The position numbers and the translations under genes are program-made. The notes beneath the pieces were generated by a model. It worked only from the letters and a program-made list of their open reading frames with translations. It searched no databases and was not told where the DNA came from. Positions 9,565 to 18,261 of a stretch of DNA of 64,000 nucleotides are shown in pieces; within the stretch, counting starts at the first letter, position 1, and each line of letters opens with the position of its first letter. The stretch comes from an uncultured cyanobacterium (GTDB lineage Bacteria; Cyanobacteriota; Vampirovibrionia; Vampirovibrionales; JAGQHJ01): assembly GCA_937922745.1 (NCBI GenBank), contig CALAJO010000035.1, positions 1 to 64,000 of the forward strand, given 5' to 3'.

Positions 9565-9720
9565 AAATAAGGGTCACCTGTTGATTATTGCCCTTATTCT
9601 GGCGAGGAAACCGGCGAAAGTCAAATCAAACCGTTACGAATCTTAAGCTCTTGGCCTCAAGGCCCTTCAGCCTAAGTCATTCCTTTCATAAAAGCAAAAA
9701 TGGGAGGGCAGGGGATGCTG

Positions 9721-10326
9721 TTAGTTTTCAATTGTCAGCTTCATCAGCTTATCGCCCCGTTTAATCTTGCCGGCGACATCCAGGCCCTCGATCACCCGGC
9801 CGAACACTGCATACTGCCCATCCAGAAAAGACGCTTCATCCAGCGTGATATAAAACTGGCTGCTGGCGCTATTAGGATCGCTGGTGCGGGCCATGGCCAA
9901 AACACCCGGACCATCATGCTTAAGCTGTTCCGTTACCTCCAGGGGAATTTTTTTATCGGAGCCACCGCTTCCCGTGCCGGTCGGGTCGCCTGTTTGGATG
10001 ACAAAACCCGGCTCCACGCGGTGGAAGACAAGCCCGTTATAAAAGCCGGATTGTGCGAGGCGAATAAAGTTCTGCGTTGTGACAGGGGCTGCTTTTGTAT
10101 ATAGCTCTACGCGCATCATGCCTTTATTGGTTTCAATCCGGGCATTTACCGTTTCCTGCACAGGATTTTCATCTGCATTGGCAGGTTTTACAGATTCTGA
10201 AACCTCATGGACAGGCAAGGACGCCGCGATGGAATTCATATGGTTGTCCAACTGTCGGGAATTGACATATTGCATGACCAGCAGGGCAAACACAGTAATA
10301 AAAAGGAAGGATATCAACCGTTTCAT
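9721..10326 (-). CDS. Cyclophilin-type peptidyl-prolyl cis-trans isomerase, membrane-anchored or exported
   Basis: Prolyl isomerase with an N-terminal hydrophobic segment (residues 3-20, [14 protein letters not shown]) that is either a signal peptide or an anchor, then a compact cyclophilin domain. Family motifs include [37 protein letters not shown] and YAVFGRV. The start at 10326 (MKRLISFL) is chosen because GGGAG sits about 7 nt upstream; the open frame extends 23 codons further. About 201 residues. Likely periplasmic folding role. Confidence 0.92.
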   Translation of the reverse strand: MKRLISFLFITVFALLVMQYVNSRQLDNHMNSIAASLPVHEVSESVKPANADENPVQETVNARIETNKGMMRVELYTKAAPVTTQNFIRLAQSGFYNGLVFHRVEPGFVIQTGDPTGTGSGGSDKKIPLEVTEQLKHDGPGVLAMARTSDPNSASSQFYITLDEASFLDGQYAVFGRVIEGLDVAGKIKRGDKLMKLTIEN

Positions 10327-10473
10327 AACCAGACTCCCAACAAGACAGGACAGTAGTAATAATATTAGTTTAACTGATTTTACAGTGGACTGCAAAGATT
10401 GAATGATTGAAAAACTGCTTGGTGATTCCAGCTAAACCGCTTACGATTAATCCAAGATGCAAAGGATGCCAGA

Positions 10474-11754
10474 ATGTTCCCGACTGAAACCGTTACCATC
10501 GATAAGCTTGTTTACGAAGGCCATGGGCTTTCCCGGCTGGGTTCGGGGGAATTGGTGTTTGTTCCATTTACTGCCCCCGGCGATGCCGTTTCGATCCGAC
10601 TGGCGGAACGACGCAAAAAAGTTTGCTTTGGCGAAGTCGTGGAAATAGCCAACCCGGCAGCGGAGCGTGTGAAGCCGCCATGTTCGGTGTTCGGTACTTG
10701 TGGCGGTTGTCACTGGCAACATTTGTCCCAGCCTGCCCAGTTGGACTGGAAGCAGCGGATTGTGTCGGAAAGCCTTGAACGCATTGGCAAATTCAACAAT
10801 GTGAAAGTGTCGCCTTGTATTGCGGCCAACACCTGGCATTACCGCAATAAGGTGGAGTGGGTTGTAGACACCCGCGTTTTACCGGCCCGCATCGGGTATC
10901 TTCGGTATCGAAGCCATGAAATGGTGCCTTTTGAGCATTGCTGGATTATCCCTGAGCGCTGGACAGCCCTGGCGCATTGGCTGGCGGAGAATTTGCCGCA
11001 AGGGCTGGCTGTACGGCATATTCAGGTTAAATCAAACCGGCAGGATAACATTCTCCTATCCTTTATGGGTGAGGAATTAGCGTCCGGTTTATCCCCTTTG
11101 ATTGCAAAATTGACAGCGGCGTTTTCTGAAATCATTGGCGTGATGATTCAGGAATCGGGACGATGGACGGCTTTATTCGGTGAAAGCAGCATGACGGAGA
11201 CACTTGGTGCGCATCGGTATATCATTACTCCCGGAAGCTTTTTCCAGGTCAACCCGCCGGTTGCGGAACAACTGCTGGCATTGCTATCCGAGGTTGCTGT
11301 GCATTCTAGCTCCCTGATAGACCTCTATGCCGGAAGCGGGTTGTTCTCGATCCACCTGAACGAAGGTTATTCCCGTATCCTGGCAATTGAATCTTCAAGC
11401 GAGGCAGTTCGCAACGGCAAAGCCAATCTGGAGATGAATAACATCAGTCATATCCAGTTTCAACAAGGAGATGCCGTCAAAACACTATCCACCTTAGCGG
11501 AAACGTTTGACTCAGCCATCCTCGACCCGCCCAGAACCGGGTGTGAAGCGGATGTGATGGACTGGTTGGCGACACATATCCAGCAACAGATTATCTATGT
11601 CAGTTGTAACCCTACAACCTTGGCCCGGGATCTGCAAAAATTGACGGCTCAGGGTTGGAAAATTGATCGGGTGCAGCCGTTCGATATGTTTCCACAAACC
11701 TATCATGTGGAAACGGTCGTGCTACTTTCGCCTGCGGATAAAGCGCCGGGTTAA
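10474..11754 (+). CDS. RlmD/TrmA-family RNA (uracil-C5)-methyltransferase
   Basis: SAM-dependent m5U methyltransferase for 23S rRNA or tRNA. The 426-residue protein begins with a TRAM RNA-binding domain (residues 1-60), then an Fe-S cluster site C70, C76, C79 (CGGC) and C156, then a Rossmann domain with IDLYAGSGLFSIHL (282-295), DPPRTGC (351-357) and YVSCNPTTLARDL with nucleophile Cys378 and base Glu413. The Fe-S cluster pattern favours the RlmD/RlmCD group over TrmA. Its 3' end overlaps that of the convergent SGNH gene by 4 nt. Confidence 0.92.
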   Translation: MFPTETVTIDKLVYEGHGLSRLGSGELVFVPFTAPGDAVSIRLAERRKKVCFGEVVEIANPAAERVKPPCSVFGTCGGCHWQHLSQPAQLDWKQRIVSESLERIGKFNNVKVSPCIAANTWHYRNKVEWVVDTRVLPARIGYLRYRSHEMVPFEHCWIIPERWTALAHWLAENLPQGLAVRHIQVKSNRQDNILLSFMGEELASGLSPLIAKLTAAFSEIIGVMIQESGRWTALFGESSMTETLGAHRYIITPGSFFQVNPPVAEQLLALLSEVAVHSSSLIDLYAGSGLFSIHLNEGYSRILAIESSSEAVRNGKANLEMNNISHIQFQQGDAVKTLSTLAETFDSAILDPPRTGCEADVMDWLATHIQQQIIYVSCNPTTLARDLQKLTAQGWKIDRVQPFDMFPQTYHVETVVLLSPADKAPG

Positions 11755-12899
11755 ACCGGGTTGGCTTTTGCTGGCTTGCCCAAGCTAAATTGGATTTGCC
11801 CTGAAACTTGCTTTGCCAGGATTTCAGAGAACAGAATCGCGCCCTTGGGAGTCAGGTGGCGAACATCGGCGAAAAGGCCGTCTACCTGCTCCGGGCGATA
11901 GTCATCCAGGTCGATAAGGGGAACGTGATAACGCTGGCTAATTTGTCGAAGGCCTTTGTAGTAATCCTTGCTGAGCTTGGACTTGTTGAAACGGGCTAAA
12001 TACTCCGGGTGGTTCGGCCACCCAACCAGAACAACCGGAATATCCTGCTGTTTGCAATACACCAACATTGCTTCCAGCCGGTCAAAGTAAAGCTTATCCA
12101 TGGAGGCGAAGTAGAAACCTTCCGCCAGGCGGGCGTTTTCCTTAACCCCCTCTGGCGTGGCCATCATGGGGCTTGCAGGCTTGGGATGCCAACCATGGGC
12201 TCTAAAGGCACTGTTTTGGATAACCGGATCTTCCGGAGTGGCTTCGGTTGGGTTGTTATTAGCATGGGCGGCTCCAGAGAGTGACGCCGGTAAGGCTTTC
12301 TCAAACGTACTGGTTAGTTTTTTCTGCACGCTAATAGGCGAAACCAGGAGCCGGAAGCGATAAACCGCACTAAACGAAGAGTAGAAAAGCTCCTTCTTCA
12401 CGTTCATCGCAATTTCAGGGTTGGTAAAGATGAAGGGGATCAGCTGGGTGTCCATATCCAGAAGCGTCCGCATCTGCAATGCCGGCAGGTAATAATGCAG
12501 GCCGTTTTCTTCCATCAGGTTATCGGCGGCTTCCAGCATGACCATTTTAGGTTTACCGTAGTGCCGTATGTGATAATCCAACTGGGTCAACATCACATCG
12601 TAACGGCTGCCGGGGAGGCCCAGGTTAAACGATTGAACAGACTGGCCAGGCAGCGCGGACTCAAAGGCATGTGTGGCAAACCCATTATTGGTTTGGGAGG
12701 TTCCCAAAAAAAGAACGTCAAACTGCTTGGAGGGGCTTGCTTCAAGCAGTTCCAGCTTCTGCGGCAGCAGGTTGTCCGAACGCACATTGAGCTTGTCGCG
12801 CACTTTGGGCACCACTTGCACCCCGACGGTCAAAAACAGGTTAAAGGCCAGGAAGAAAACGAGGCCGAGGAGGATGGGTCTGAATAATCGGAATAGCAT
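11751..12899 (-). CDS. Membrane-anchored SGNH-like hydrolase/acyl-transfer partner
   Basis: A 382-residue protein with one N-terminal membrane segment (residues 8-30) and an extracytoplasmic SGNH-like fold. The candidate nucleophile is Ser68 in FLGTSQTNNGF, and the C-terminal Asp345/His348 pair in DVRHLTPKGA completes a triad. It lies 10 nt downstream of the MBOAT gene on the same strand, the usual arrangement for O-acylation of extracellular polysaccharides, where the MBOAT protein brings acyl groups across the membrane and the SGNH partner transfers them. Polymer target unknown. Confidence 0.75.
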   Translation of the reverse strand: MLFRLFRPILLGLVFFLAFNLFLTVGVQVVPKVRDKLNVRSDNLLPQKLELLEASPSKQFDVLFLGTSQTNNGFATHAFESALPGQSVQSFNLGLPGSRYDVMLTQLDYHIRHYGKPKMVMLEAADNLMEENGLHYYLPALQMRTLLDMDTQLIPFIFTNPEIAMNVKKELFYSSFSAVYRFRLLVSPISVQKKLTSTFEKALPASLSGAAHANNNPTEATPEDPVIQNSAFRAHGWHPKPASPMMATPEGVKENARLAEGFYFASMDKLYFDRLEAMLVYCKQQDIPVVLVGWPNHPEYLARFNKSKLSKDYYKGLRQISQRYHVPLIDLDDYRPEQVDGLFADVRHLTPKGAILFSEILAKQVSGQIQFSLGKPAKANPV

Positions 12900-12909
12900 A
12901 ACGTTGCAC

Positions 12910-14343
12910 CTAGAATTGGAAGTAAATGAACTGTTGGGTTTGCGGGCTCATCGTCAGCCCGAAATAGATGAGCGCAAAGTACCCGACGGCAATGGCGCAA
13001 TCCTTCAGCAGTGGGCTGCTGATTTTATCCCGGTAGGTGCGGATGAGCCAATGCATCAGGAAGAACATAAGGATAATGAAGAGCGCGGATGTTAAATCGA
13101 GCGACTCCGTGCCGGACTCCACCGCGTTGACGATCTCATGGGCAACGGTGGCCATCTCCATCGGGTTGAGCATGGTGCCAATCATATGCAGGGCCTGCTC
13201 CAGTGTTTGTGCCCGGAAAAACACCCAACCGATGCAAACCAGGTGGAAGGTGAGCAGGACGGCAACCGGGCCGGGAATGAGGCGGTTGATTTTAAAATAC
13301 ATACAAAACTTGTGCAGCGATAGCAGAAGGCCCTGGTAAAGCCCCCAGATGACAAAGTTCCAACTGGCGCCATGCCATAGGCCGCCTAAGCCCATTGTGA
13401 TAAACAGGTTGAGATACGTGCGGAAGCGCGAGCATCGGGAGCCGCCCAGCGGGATATACAGGTAATCCCGGAGCCAGCGGGAAAGGGAGATGTGCCAACG
13501 TCGCCAGAAATCCGTAATGTTTTTGGCGAAGTAGGGGGCATTAAAGTTTTCCGGCAAGGTATACCCCATTAGCAGCGCAGAACCTTGCGCCATCAACGTA
13601 TATCCCAGGAAGTCGCAGAAAATTTGAATGGCAAAACCGTAAGTTGCCACCCAACTGCTGTTAAAGCCCTGCAAATCGGCATTACCGTAGATCATGTTGA
13701 CGTAAACCGCAATCACATCCGCAACGAACAATTTGATAAAAAGCCCGGTGCAGAATTTGTGAATGCCTTTAACCACGTTTTCCCACTTGAAAGCAGGATT
13801 ACTGTCGAACTGGTGCAGTAATTCGCTGGCGCGAACAATCGGGCCGGCAATCAGGTGGGGGAAGAAAGCAACATACGTTGAAAACCGCACAAAGGTGTCT
13901 GGCTTCTCAGTCCCCCGATAAATATCGACCAGGTAACTGATCAGGATGAAATTGGTAAACGAAATCGCCAAGGGGAGAAAGGTATGGGTCTCAAAGTGGT
14001 AGGCCGGGAGGTTCATTGCGGTCAACATAGCTTCAATGCTTTGCGCGAAGAAGTTCGCGTACTTGAAGTAGGCCAGCAGCATCAGTTCCGTTGTGATCCC
14101 GAAGATCAGCAGGTGTTTTTTATACTTGGGCCATTTGACCATGGCGACGCTGAGAAAGTAAAAATATGCGCTATCCCCAAAAATAACGGGGGCGTAAATA
14201 AGACCGAAAGGCGGGCTCCAGCTCATATAAAACACATAGCTGGCAACCAGCAGCAATGGCACCCTAAAGCGGTGAGGGAGGTTCCAATACAGAAGAACCG
14301 TGATTAAAAGGAAAAACACATAAAGCCAACTGCTAAAAACCAT
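12910..14343 (-). CDS. MBOAT-family O-acyltransferase (AlgI/DltB-like)
   Basis: Multispanning membrane acyltransferase, 477 residues with roughly ten hydrophobic segments. The active-site region FWRRWHISLSRWLRDYLYIPLG (residues 279-300, split here only for description) contains His284, and the invariant MBOAT histidine is His324 in GLGGLWHGASWNF. Length and motifs match the AlgI/PatA group. It is the first gene of a two-gene unit with the SGNH-like protein. Predicted role: cross-membrane acyl donor for decorating a surface glycan. Confidence 0.92.
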   Translation of the reverse strand: MVFSSWLYVFFLLITVLLYWNLPHRFRVPLLLVASYVFYMSWSPPFGLIYAPVIFGDSAYFYFLSVAMVKWPKYKKHLLIFGITTELMLLAYFKYANFFAQSIEAMLTAMNLPAYHFETHTFLPLAISFTNFILISYLVDIYRGTEKPDTFVRFSTYVAFFPHLIAGPIVRASELLHQFDSNPAFKWENVVKGIHKFCTGLFIKLFVADVIAVYVNMIYGNADLQGFNSSWVATYGFAIQIFCDFLGYTLMAQGSALLMGYTLPENFNAPYFAKNITDFWRRWHISLSRWLRDYLYIPLGGSRCSRFRTYLNLFITMGLGGLWHGASWNFVIWGLYQGLLLSLHKFCMYFKINRLIPGPVAVLLTFHLVCIGWVFFRAQTLEQALHMIGTMLNPMEMATVAHEIVNAVESGTESLDLTSALFIILMFFLMHWLIRTYRDKISSPLLKDCAIAVGYFALIYFGLTMSPQTQQFIYFQF

Positions 14344-14661
14344 TGGTCGTCATACTTCCATCTTCGTTAGGGGTGAGGCTGGGTACACTATATCCGAAAA
14401 GAGGGCGGGGATCATCAGTTTACTAATGTAATAGTAAATGAGGTTCCAAAATCTACTTTTTTAAAACCCTGCCAACGGGTTGGATTGTCCCAATGTTTTG
14501 CATGGGGAGGATAGTTTTACAATTAATGCCTTCGTGGCATACTATAAGGGCTGTTGCACGGGTTCAGCCGCTTTACAAACGGTTGTAACAACTCGGTGTC
14601 TCTGTTTAAACCATTCAGTTTTGTTATCAGCGCCAAAAATAGCGAAGGGAGAGTAACCAAC

Positions 14662-14871
14662 ATGGATCGATGCCCCGTATGTAGTGGCCGCCTTGTAATG
14701 AAGCCGGAAGGCAAGTTGTGCATGAAGTCCTCGTGCGAAGGCTCCAAACCCCGCGATCAGGAAGAAGGCGTGCTTTGTAAATGCGGCCAGCCGATGAATT
14801 ACAAAGGCATGGATTCCTGGGGACAGCCTAGCTATGCCTGTTCGGCTTGTGGGGCAACAACGAAACTATAA
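14662..14871 (+). CDS. Small double zinc-ribbon protein
   Basis: A 69-residue protein with eight cysteines: C4-x2-C7, C20, C25, C39-x-C41 and C60-x2-C63, consistent with two zinc-ribbon sites. ATG 14662 is chosen because GAAGGGAGAG lies just upstream; the open frame begins earlier at 14554 without support. It resembles topoisomerase-type C-terminal zinc ribbons in spacing but has no other domain. Nucleic-acid binding is only a guess. Confidence 0.7.
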   Translation: MDRCPVCSGRLVMKPEGKLCMKSSCEGSKPRDQEEGVLCKCGQPMNYKGMDSWGQPSYACSACGATTKL

Positions 14872-14884
14872 AACGGACTTGAAG

Positions 14885-16588
14885 TTAGGACGGCTGCATT
14901 TTTGCAGCAAAAGCAGGCGGCATGGGATAGAACGCCCTGTTAACGGGAACCGCCGGATTAAGCCAGGGCTGGCTTAATGGTTGCATTGGAATACGAAACA
15001 CCGGCTGCGGAGTTGGCTTTGCCTCCGGTGGTGGTTGTTGGCGCTTTTTTCGTTTTACTTGCCACTCGGTCCACTTAATGGCCAGGTAGGGTTCGGCGAT
15101 GCCTGTGAGGAAGAGCGATAAGGCCAGGCTTCCCGCGCTGATGAGGATAAATTTGCCAAGGGTGCCCGCATAAGTGGAAAGCGGTTTGGGCAGCAGTTTC
15201 TCAATTTCAATACGGCGCTTCAGGATGCTGCCGCCATTGCCGCTGGGCTTCATCATATTTTTATCTACCAAGCCGGCAATAAAGCGTTTGGCCAACGGGG
15301 TCATCAGGATCCACAGGCCCCAGCCCAGGAAGGAGTCCACCATGCGCTCGCGATACTCAATCTCGCTGCGGGCCGCAGTAAGCCGGGAGAAGATGAGAAA
15401 CGCAAAACACGACGCCATCTGTTGCGGCGTCGTGAATGGTAGGCCTTTTCCAAACTGCATCATAGAGCCCAGGCGTTTGAGGAAGTTTTTGGAGAAAGGA
15501 TTGTTCAACGCGTTGCGCCAATCCCCAAGCGAGAGCTTCACCGCATCGAATATGCCGAATGCAAACGGCAAGGGAATCAGCGCGCCCAGCAGGGGGCCGA
15601 TCTTCCCTTCCTTCAACGATTGCGTGAGATAAGGGAAAAATTTCTCGGCGGCGTTTTTAGGCTTGGTTTCCGCTTCCTGCTTTTCCCTTAATCCCATTTC
15701 GCCGGGATACATGGTTGTCCCATCCAATTTTCGGGTAATAAAGGTGTTGATATAGGGGACGGCCAGTGTCGCCGCCATGGCAAACCCTAAGCCAATCGGC
15801 AGACGCCATTTGTTGACCTTCAAGGTTTCCGTAATGCTGTTGATGGCGCGTGTATTCCAGTTGCCGGCCTTGCCGGAACGCTTGCGCATAAACTGCACAA
15901 ACCTGGTGGTATCGTCCAGCAGGTCATCCAATTGCACCGTGTGTTTCAACTGCTTGAACGAAACCACTTTGTCCAGTGTTTGCCGGTTGGGATTCAATAG
16001 TTTGGCAATCTGTACGGCGGCATCCCCATTGCTCAGAGCGTTTTTGGCCTTCGGCGCCTGGTTCGCCAATCGGGTCATAATCTGGGCGATGGCCGGGCTG
16101 TGCTTCCTGGAAACGGTGTTGCTCAGGTTATTGATAAATGCGGCTTCATCCGGGCTTTGTTTCGCAACGGCCTTAAAAAATTCCATGGTTTCGTTACTGG
16201 TAAAGTGGTTGGCAAAGTTGGGCTTGCGGAACCGACTGAGTAGCGACGCCAGGCCGAAGGCCACTAATCCGCCGGACACATTATCCGTGAGGATCGACAT
16301 CACTTCCCGAAATAAGCGCTCGCGGGCGGCGGACCAGTTGAGTTGTTTCTCCTGCACGCGGTCTTCCGGCTTGATGAAATATTGCCGGAACAGATCCATG
16401 CCAGTTCGTAGCAGCCCAAAGCCGCCCAAGTCCTCCAGAAACATCTCGCGCACCCTGTCCGCCTGGATCCATGATAATTTGCTGTCGATAGCGCCAATAG
16501 CAGCGGGTGACATAAAGCCTTTGAACCGGGCAGCCTGCTGCACCGGCCTGTTGGGGATATTTTGTTGTACCGGGTTGAGGGTCGTCAT
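14885..16588 (-). CDS. Large multispanning membrane protein of unknown function
   Basis: Not recognised. A 567-residue protein with a basic, acid-free N-terminal leader that ends in ARFKG (residues 20-24), a soluble helical region to about residue 265, and hydrophobic segments near 105-122, 272-290, 338-358, 396-412, 428-446 and 485-506. The C-terminus is Pro-rich. The loop at 230-260 is rich in Arg/Lys. The ATG is preceded on the mRNA by a long imperfect hairpin. It ends 14 nt from the convergent zinc-ribbon gene. Probably lineage-specific. Confidence 0.75.
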   Translation of the reverse strand: MTTLNPVQQNIPNRPVQQAARFKGFMSPAAIGAIDSKLSWIQADRVREMFLEDLGGFGLLRTGMDLFRQYFIKPEDRVQEKQLNWSAARERLFREVMSILTDNVSGGLVAFGLASLLSRFRKPNFANHFTSNETMEFFKAVAKQSPDEAAFINNLSNTVSRKHSPAIAQIMTRLANQAPKAKNALSNGDAAVQIAKLLNPNRQTLDKVVSFKQLKHTVQLDDLLDDTTRFVQFMRKRSGKAGNWNTRAINSITETLKVNKWRLPIGLGFAMAATLAVPYINTFITRKLDGTTMYPGEMGLREKQEAETKPKNAAEKFFPYLTQSLKEGKIGPLLGALIPLPFAFGIFDAVKLSLGDWRNALNNPFSKNFLKRLGSMMQFGKGLPFTTPQQMASCFAFLIFSRLTAARSEIEYRERMVDSFLGWGLWILMTPLAKRFIAGLVDKNMMKPSGNGGSILKRRIEIEKLLPKPLSTYAGTLGKFILISAGSLALSLFLTGIAEPYLAIKWTEWQVKRKKRQQPPPEAKPTPQPVFRIPMQPLSQPWLNPAVPVNRAFYPMPPAFAAKMQPS

Positions 16589-16600
16589 TTTTCTCGCATC

Positions 16601-16675
16601 CTGTAAATTTACCCAATCAGAAAAGCCACCGTTTGATTCGGGAGAATGACGGTGGCTTCTGATTGGTCTTTACAG
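16601..16675 (-). promoter_or_regulatory. Long three-part hairpin in the leader of the membrane-protein gene
   Basis: Three nested inverted segments form about 25 bp of stem: CTGTAAA (16601-16607) with TTTACAG (16669-16675), CCAATCAG (16613-16620) with CTGATTGG (16659-16666), and AAGCCACCGT (16623-16632) with ACGGTGGCTT (16649-16658). On the minus strand it ends directly before the AGGATG-like ribosome binding site of the gene starting at 16588. On the plus strand it is followed by a T8 run and could act as a terminator against antisense transcription. Confidence 0.6.
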
Positions 16676-17043
16676 ATTTTTTTAAAAAAGCAGCAACGGG
16701 CCCGTCATCTCCAACAAATGGTTGTGGTGATGATGGTGCAGATGATTCAGGTTGTTGCGTCTGTTTTTCATACTGTTATTAAACCGGCTCAAACAAAAAG
16801 TTGCTACTTCAAGGCAACATTTCTTCATATATTAAAACCCAAACACCAGTACTTGAAGGACGGTCATTGCTTGAGGGCAACCCATTTCCTTCTGTGCATA
16901 TTGGAATACGAGCCATATATTTTCAATTACGAATACCGAATAGGTATATTATCCTTTTGAGCAATGATCTCTGCGGGGGCTCCAAGTAGAATGCTCTCAA
17001 ATTCTCGTTGTCGTGATTCTCTACAAATGGATAGGAGCAACCA
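16676..17043. other. Intergenic region
   Basis: AT-rich. Short frames here lack ribosome binding sites and coding character. A TATATTAT sequence near 16937-16944 is a possible -10 box for the small gene at 17044. Nothing else recognised. Confidence 0.4.
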
Positions 17044-17223
17044 ATGTCAAAATGGGATGTTAAGGAATTGGCCGTGGAGGATAAACGGTCGAGCCTGAAG
17101 AAGCAAAAGACGACAAAAAAACTGCACCGTGAAAGACAGAATTTAAGGTTGATTTCCCAGGCGTATGGGCAGCCCTTGGGCCCGCTGATAGAAGATACCC
17201 AGCTGGAGGAGCTGCTGATTTAA
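17044..17223 (+). CDS. Small basic coiled protein, 59 residues
   Basis: Starts MSKWDVKELAVEDKRS and ends TQLEELLI. A Lys/Arg-rich helical middle (KKQKTTKKLHRERQNLRL) is flanked by acidic ends. AGGAG at 17034-17038 lies about 5 nt before the ATG, and a perfect terminator follows the stop codon, which argues that this short gene is real. Function unknown; nucleic-acid or ribosome association is possible from charge alone. Confidence 0.6.
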   Translation: MSKWDVKELAVEDKRSSLKKQKTTKKLHRERQNLRLISQAYGQPLGPLIEDTQLEELLI

Positions 17224-17270
17224 AATATCGGATTTATTTCACAAATCACACTCTCAATCGTACATCAGCT

Positions 17271-17305
17271 AAAAGAGGCTTACCTGCGTAAGCCTCTTTT
17301 CTTTT
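17271..17305 (+). terminator. Bidirectional rho-independent terminator
   Basis: A perfect 13-bp stem, AAAAGAGGCTTAC (17271-17283) with GTAAGCCTCTTTT (17288-17300), has a CTGC loop and runs of A and T on either side. It serves the small gene ending at 17223 and the convergent prepilin gene ending at 17324. Confidence 0.9.
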
Positions 17306-17323
17306 AATTGTTGTGGTGTGGCT

Positions 17324-17869
17324 TTATAATCTCGTCCAAGCGCGAACATACGGCGGATCCCAGCCGCTGGTGCCATCAAAGGCGTCACGTGTCGCAATCC
17401 GTCTTGTCCGGTAATCCAGCCGAAGGTCAACGCCTGGCAAGTCATAAGGAGCGGGATTGGCAGCATCCGGGTCGTAATGAAACGTTGCGATGGAAGAAGC
17501 CATATTCCAACCGCCAATCCGGATGACGCCACCATCCGGCAAGCGGTAACAGGGATTGGCATTGCTACACGGAAGACTGTTACTGCTGACCAATTTACCA
17601 CTGGTTACTTTGGCAGTGTATCTCATCTCATTCGCAATTTGCTCAGGAACGGTTGAAGTGGATAAATCGGTGGATTTGCGATCCCGCTTTTCCGTTGCAA
17701 CCAAAAGCTCTGCGGTTACATTTTTACATTTAAACAGGGCGTTATTACTGGCAGTGCTATAAATTACTCCCGGAATGGTCAGGACCGCGAGGACGCCGAG
17801 AAGTGAAAGGGCAAAAAGCACTTCCACCAAACTGAAACCTTGGGACGATGATCGGGGGCAAGCGGACAT
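17324..17869 (-). CDS. Type IV prepilin-like protein
   Basis: A 181-residue pilin or pseudopilin. The prepilin peptidase site is QG|FSLVEVLFALSLLGVLAV: cleavage after Gly11, Phe as +1 and the conserved Glu at +5, followed by a 20-residue hydrophobic helix. The soluble domain has one Cys pair (C99 and C106 region, SLPCSNANPCYRL) consistent with a short disulfide loop. AAGGAG precedes the ATG. No assembly ATPase or secretin is nearby, so it is an isolated pilin gene. Confidence 0.85.
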   Translation of the reverse strand: MSACPRSSSQGFSLVEVLFALSLLGVLAVLTIPGVIYSTASNNALFKCKNVTAELLVATEKRDRKSTDLSTSTVPEQIANEMRYTAKVTSGKLVSSNSLPCSNANPCYRLPDGGVIRIGGWNMASSIATFHYDPDAANPAPYDLPGVDLRLDYRTRRIATRDAFDGTSGWDPPYVRAWTRL

Positions 17870-18112
17870 ATCGACACTCCTTGACGCGTGCTATGGTTTC
17901 GGCCAAAGCCGTGAAAACTTAAAGTTTCGCTGGCTTTCGTTCGCCCTCGTGGATTTATCGATGGGTCAGTCAGTGCTGCAATATTCGGGATGGAATCCTC
18001 CAATAGCCCCGTCGCACAAAGCTAAAGAAATTCTTAAATCACTTGTTATAGCCGTAACATTCAGTTAACATCCGTCATCGGTTCAAAAAAAAGCGCTTTT
18101 ATATATATACAA
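17870..18112. other. Leader and promoter region of the prepilin gene
   Basis: About 150 nt upstream of the prepilin ATG (17880-18030) are GC-rich with several short inverted segments, including CGGC-TTT-GGCCG on the minus strand, whereas 18031-18112 are AT-rich. By eye it does not match the conserved core of a cyclic-di-GMP-I riboswitch. No coding sequence recognised. Confidence 0.35.
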
Positions 18113-18181
18113 AACATCACTTTCTTCTCCTAACTCTCAATTCCTATCAACTCTCTACCACGATGTAGAGGGTTTTTTTTT
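18113..18181 (+). ncRNA. Candidate short CU-rich regulatory RNA
   Basis: No plus-strand gene precedes the strong terminator at 18151-18180, yet TATATATA at about 18100-18108 could act as a -10 box giving a 65-70 nt transcript. Its 5' half is almost pure C/U/A and contains CTTCTCCT, complementary to Shine-Dalgarno-like purine tracts. Inference only; the -35 region is weak. Confidence 0.3.
18151..18181 (+). terminator. Rho-independent terminator, plus strand
   Basis: CTCTCTAC (18151-18158) pairs with GTAGAGGG (18165-18172, one G-U), followed by T8. The opposite strand has no U tract. It does not follow any annotated plus-strand gene. Confidence 0.75.
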
Positions 18182-18261
18182 GCTATATCTTACTTTTCCA
18201 TTTAAAAAACCTTGGACGTAACGTCGACAGAGAGGTTTAGGTCAGACAACGATAATGCCAG

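Noticed and set aside
15777-16649. 290-codon plus-strand open frame
   Set aside because: Antisense to the 567-residue membrane protein and runs through its leader hairpin; no ribosome binding site.
17880-18030. Cyclic-di-GMP-I riboswitch before the prepilin gene
   Set aside because: The conserved core and receptor sequences could not be found by eye; kept only as a structured leader to test.
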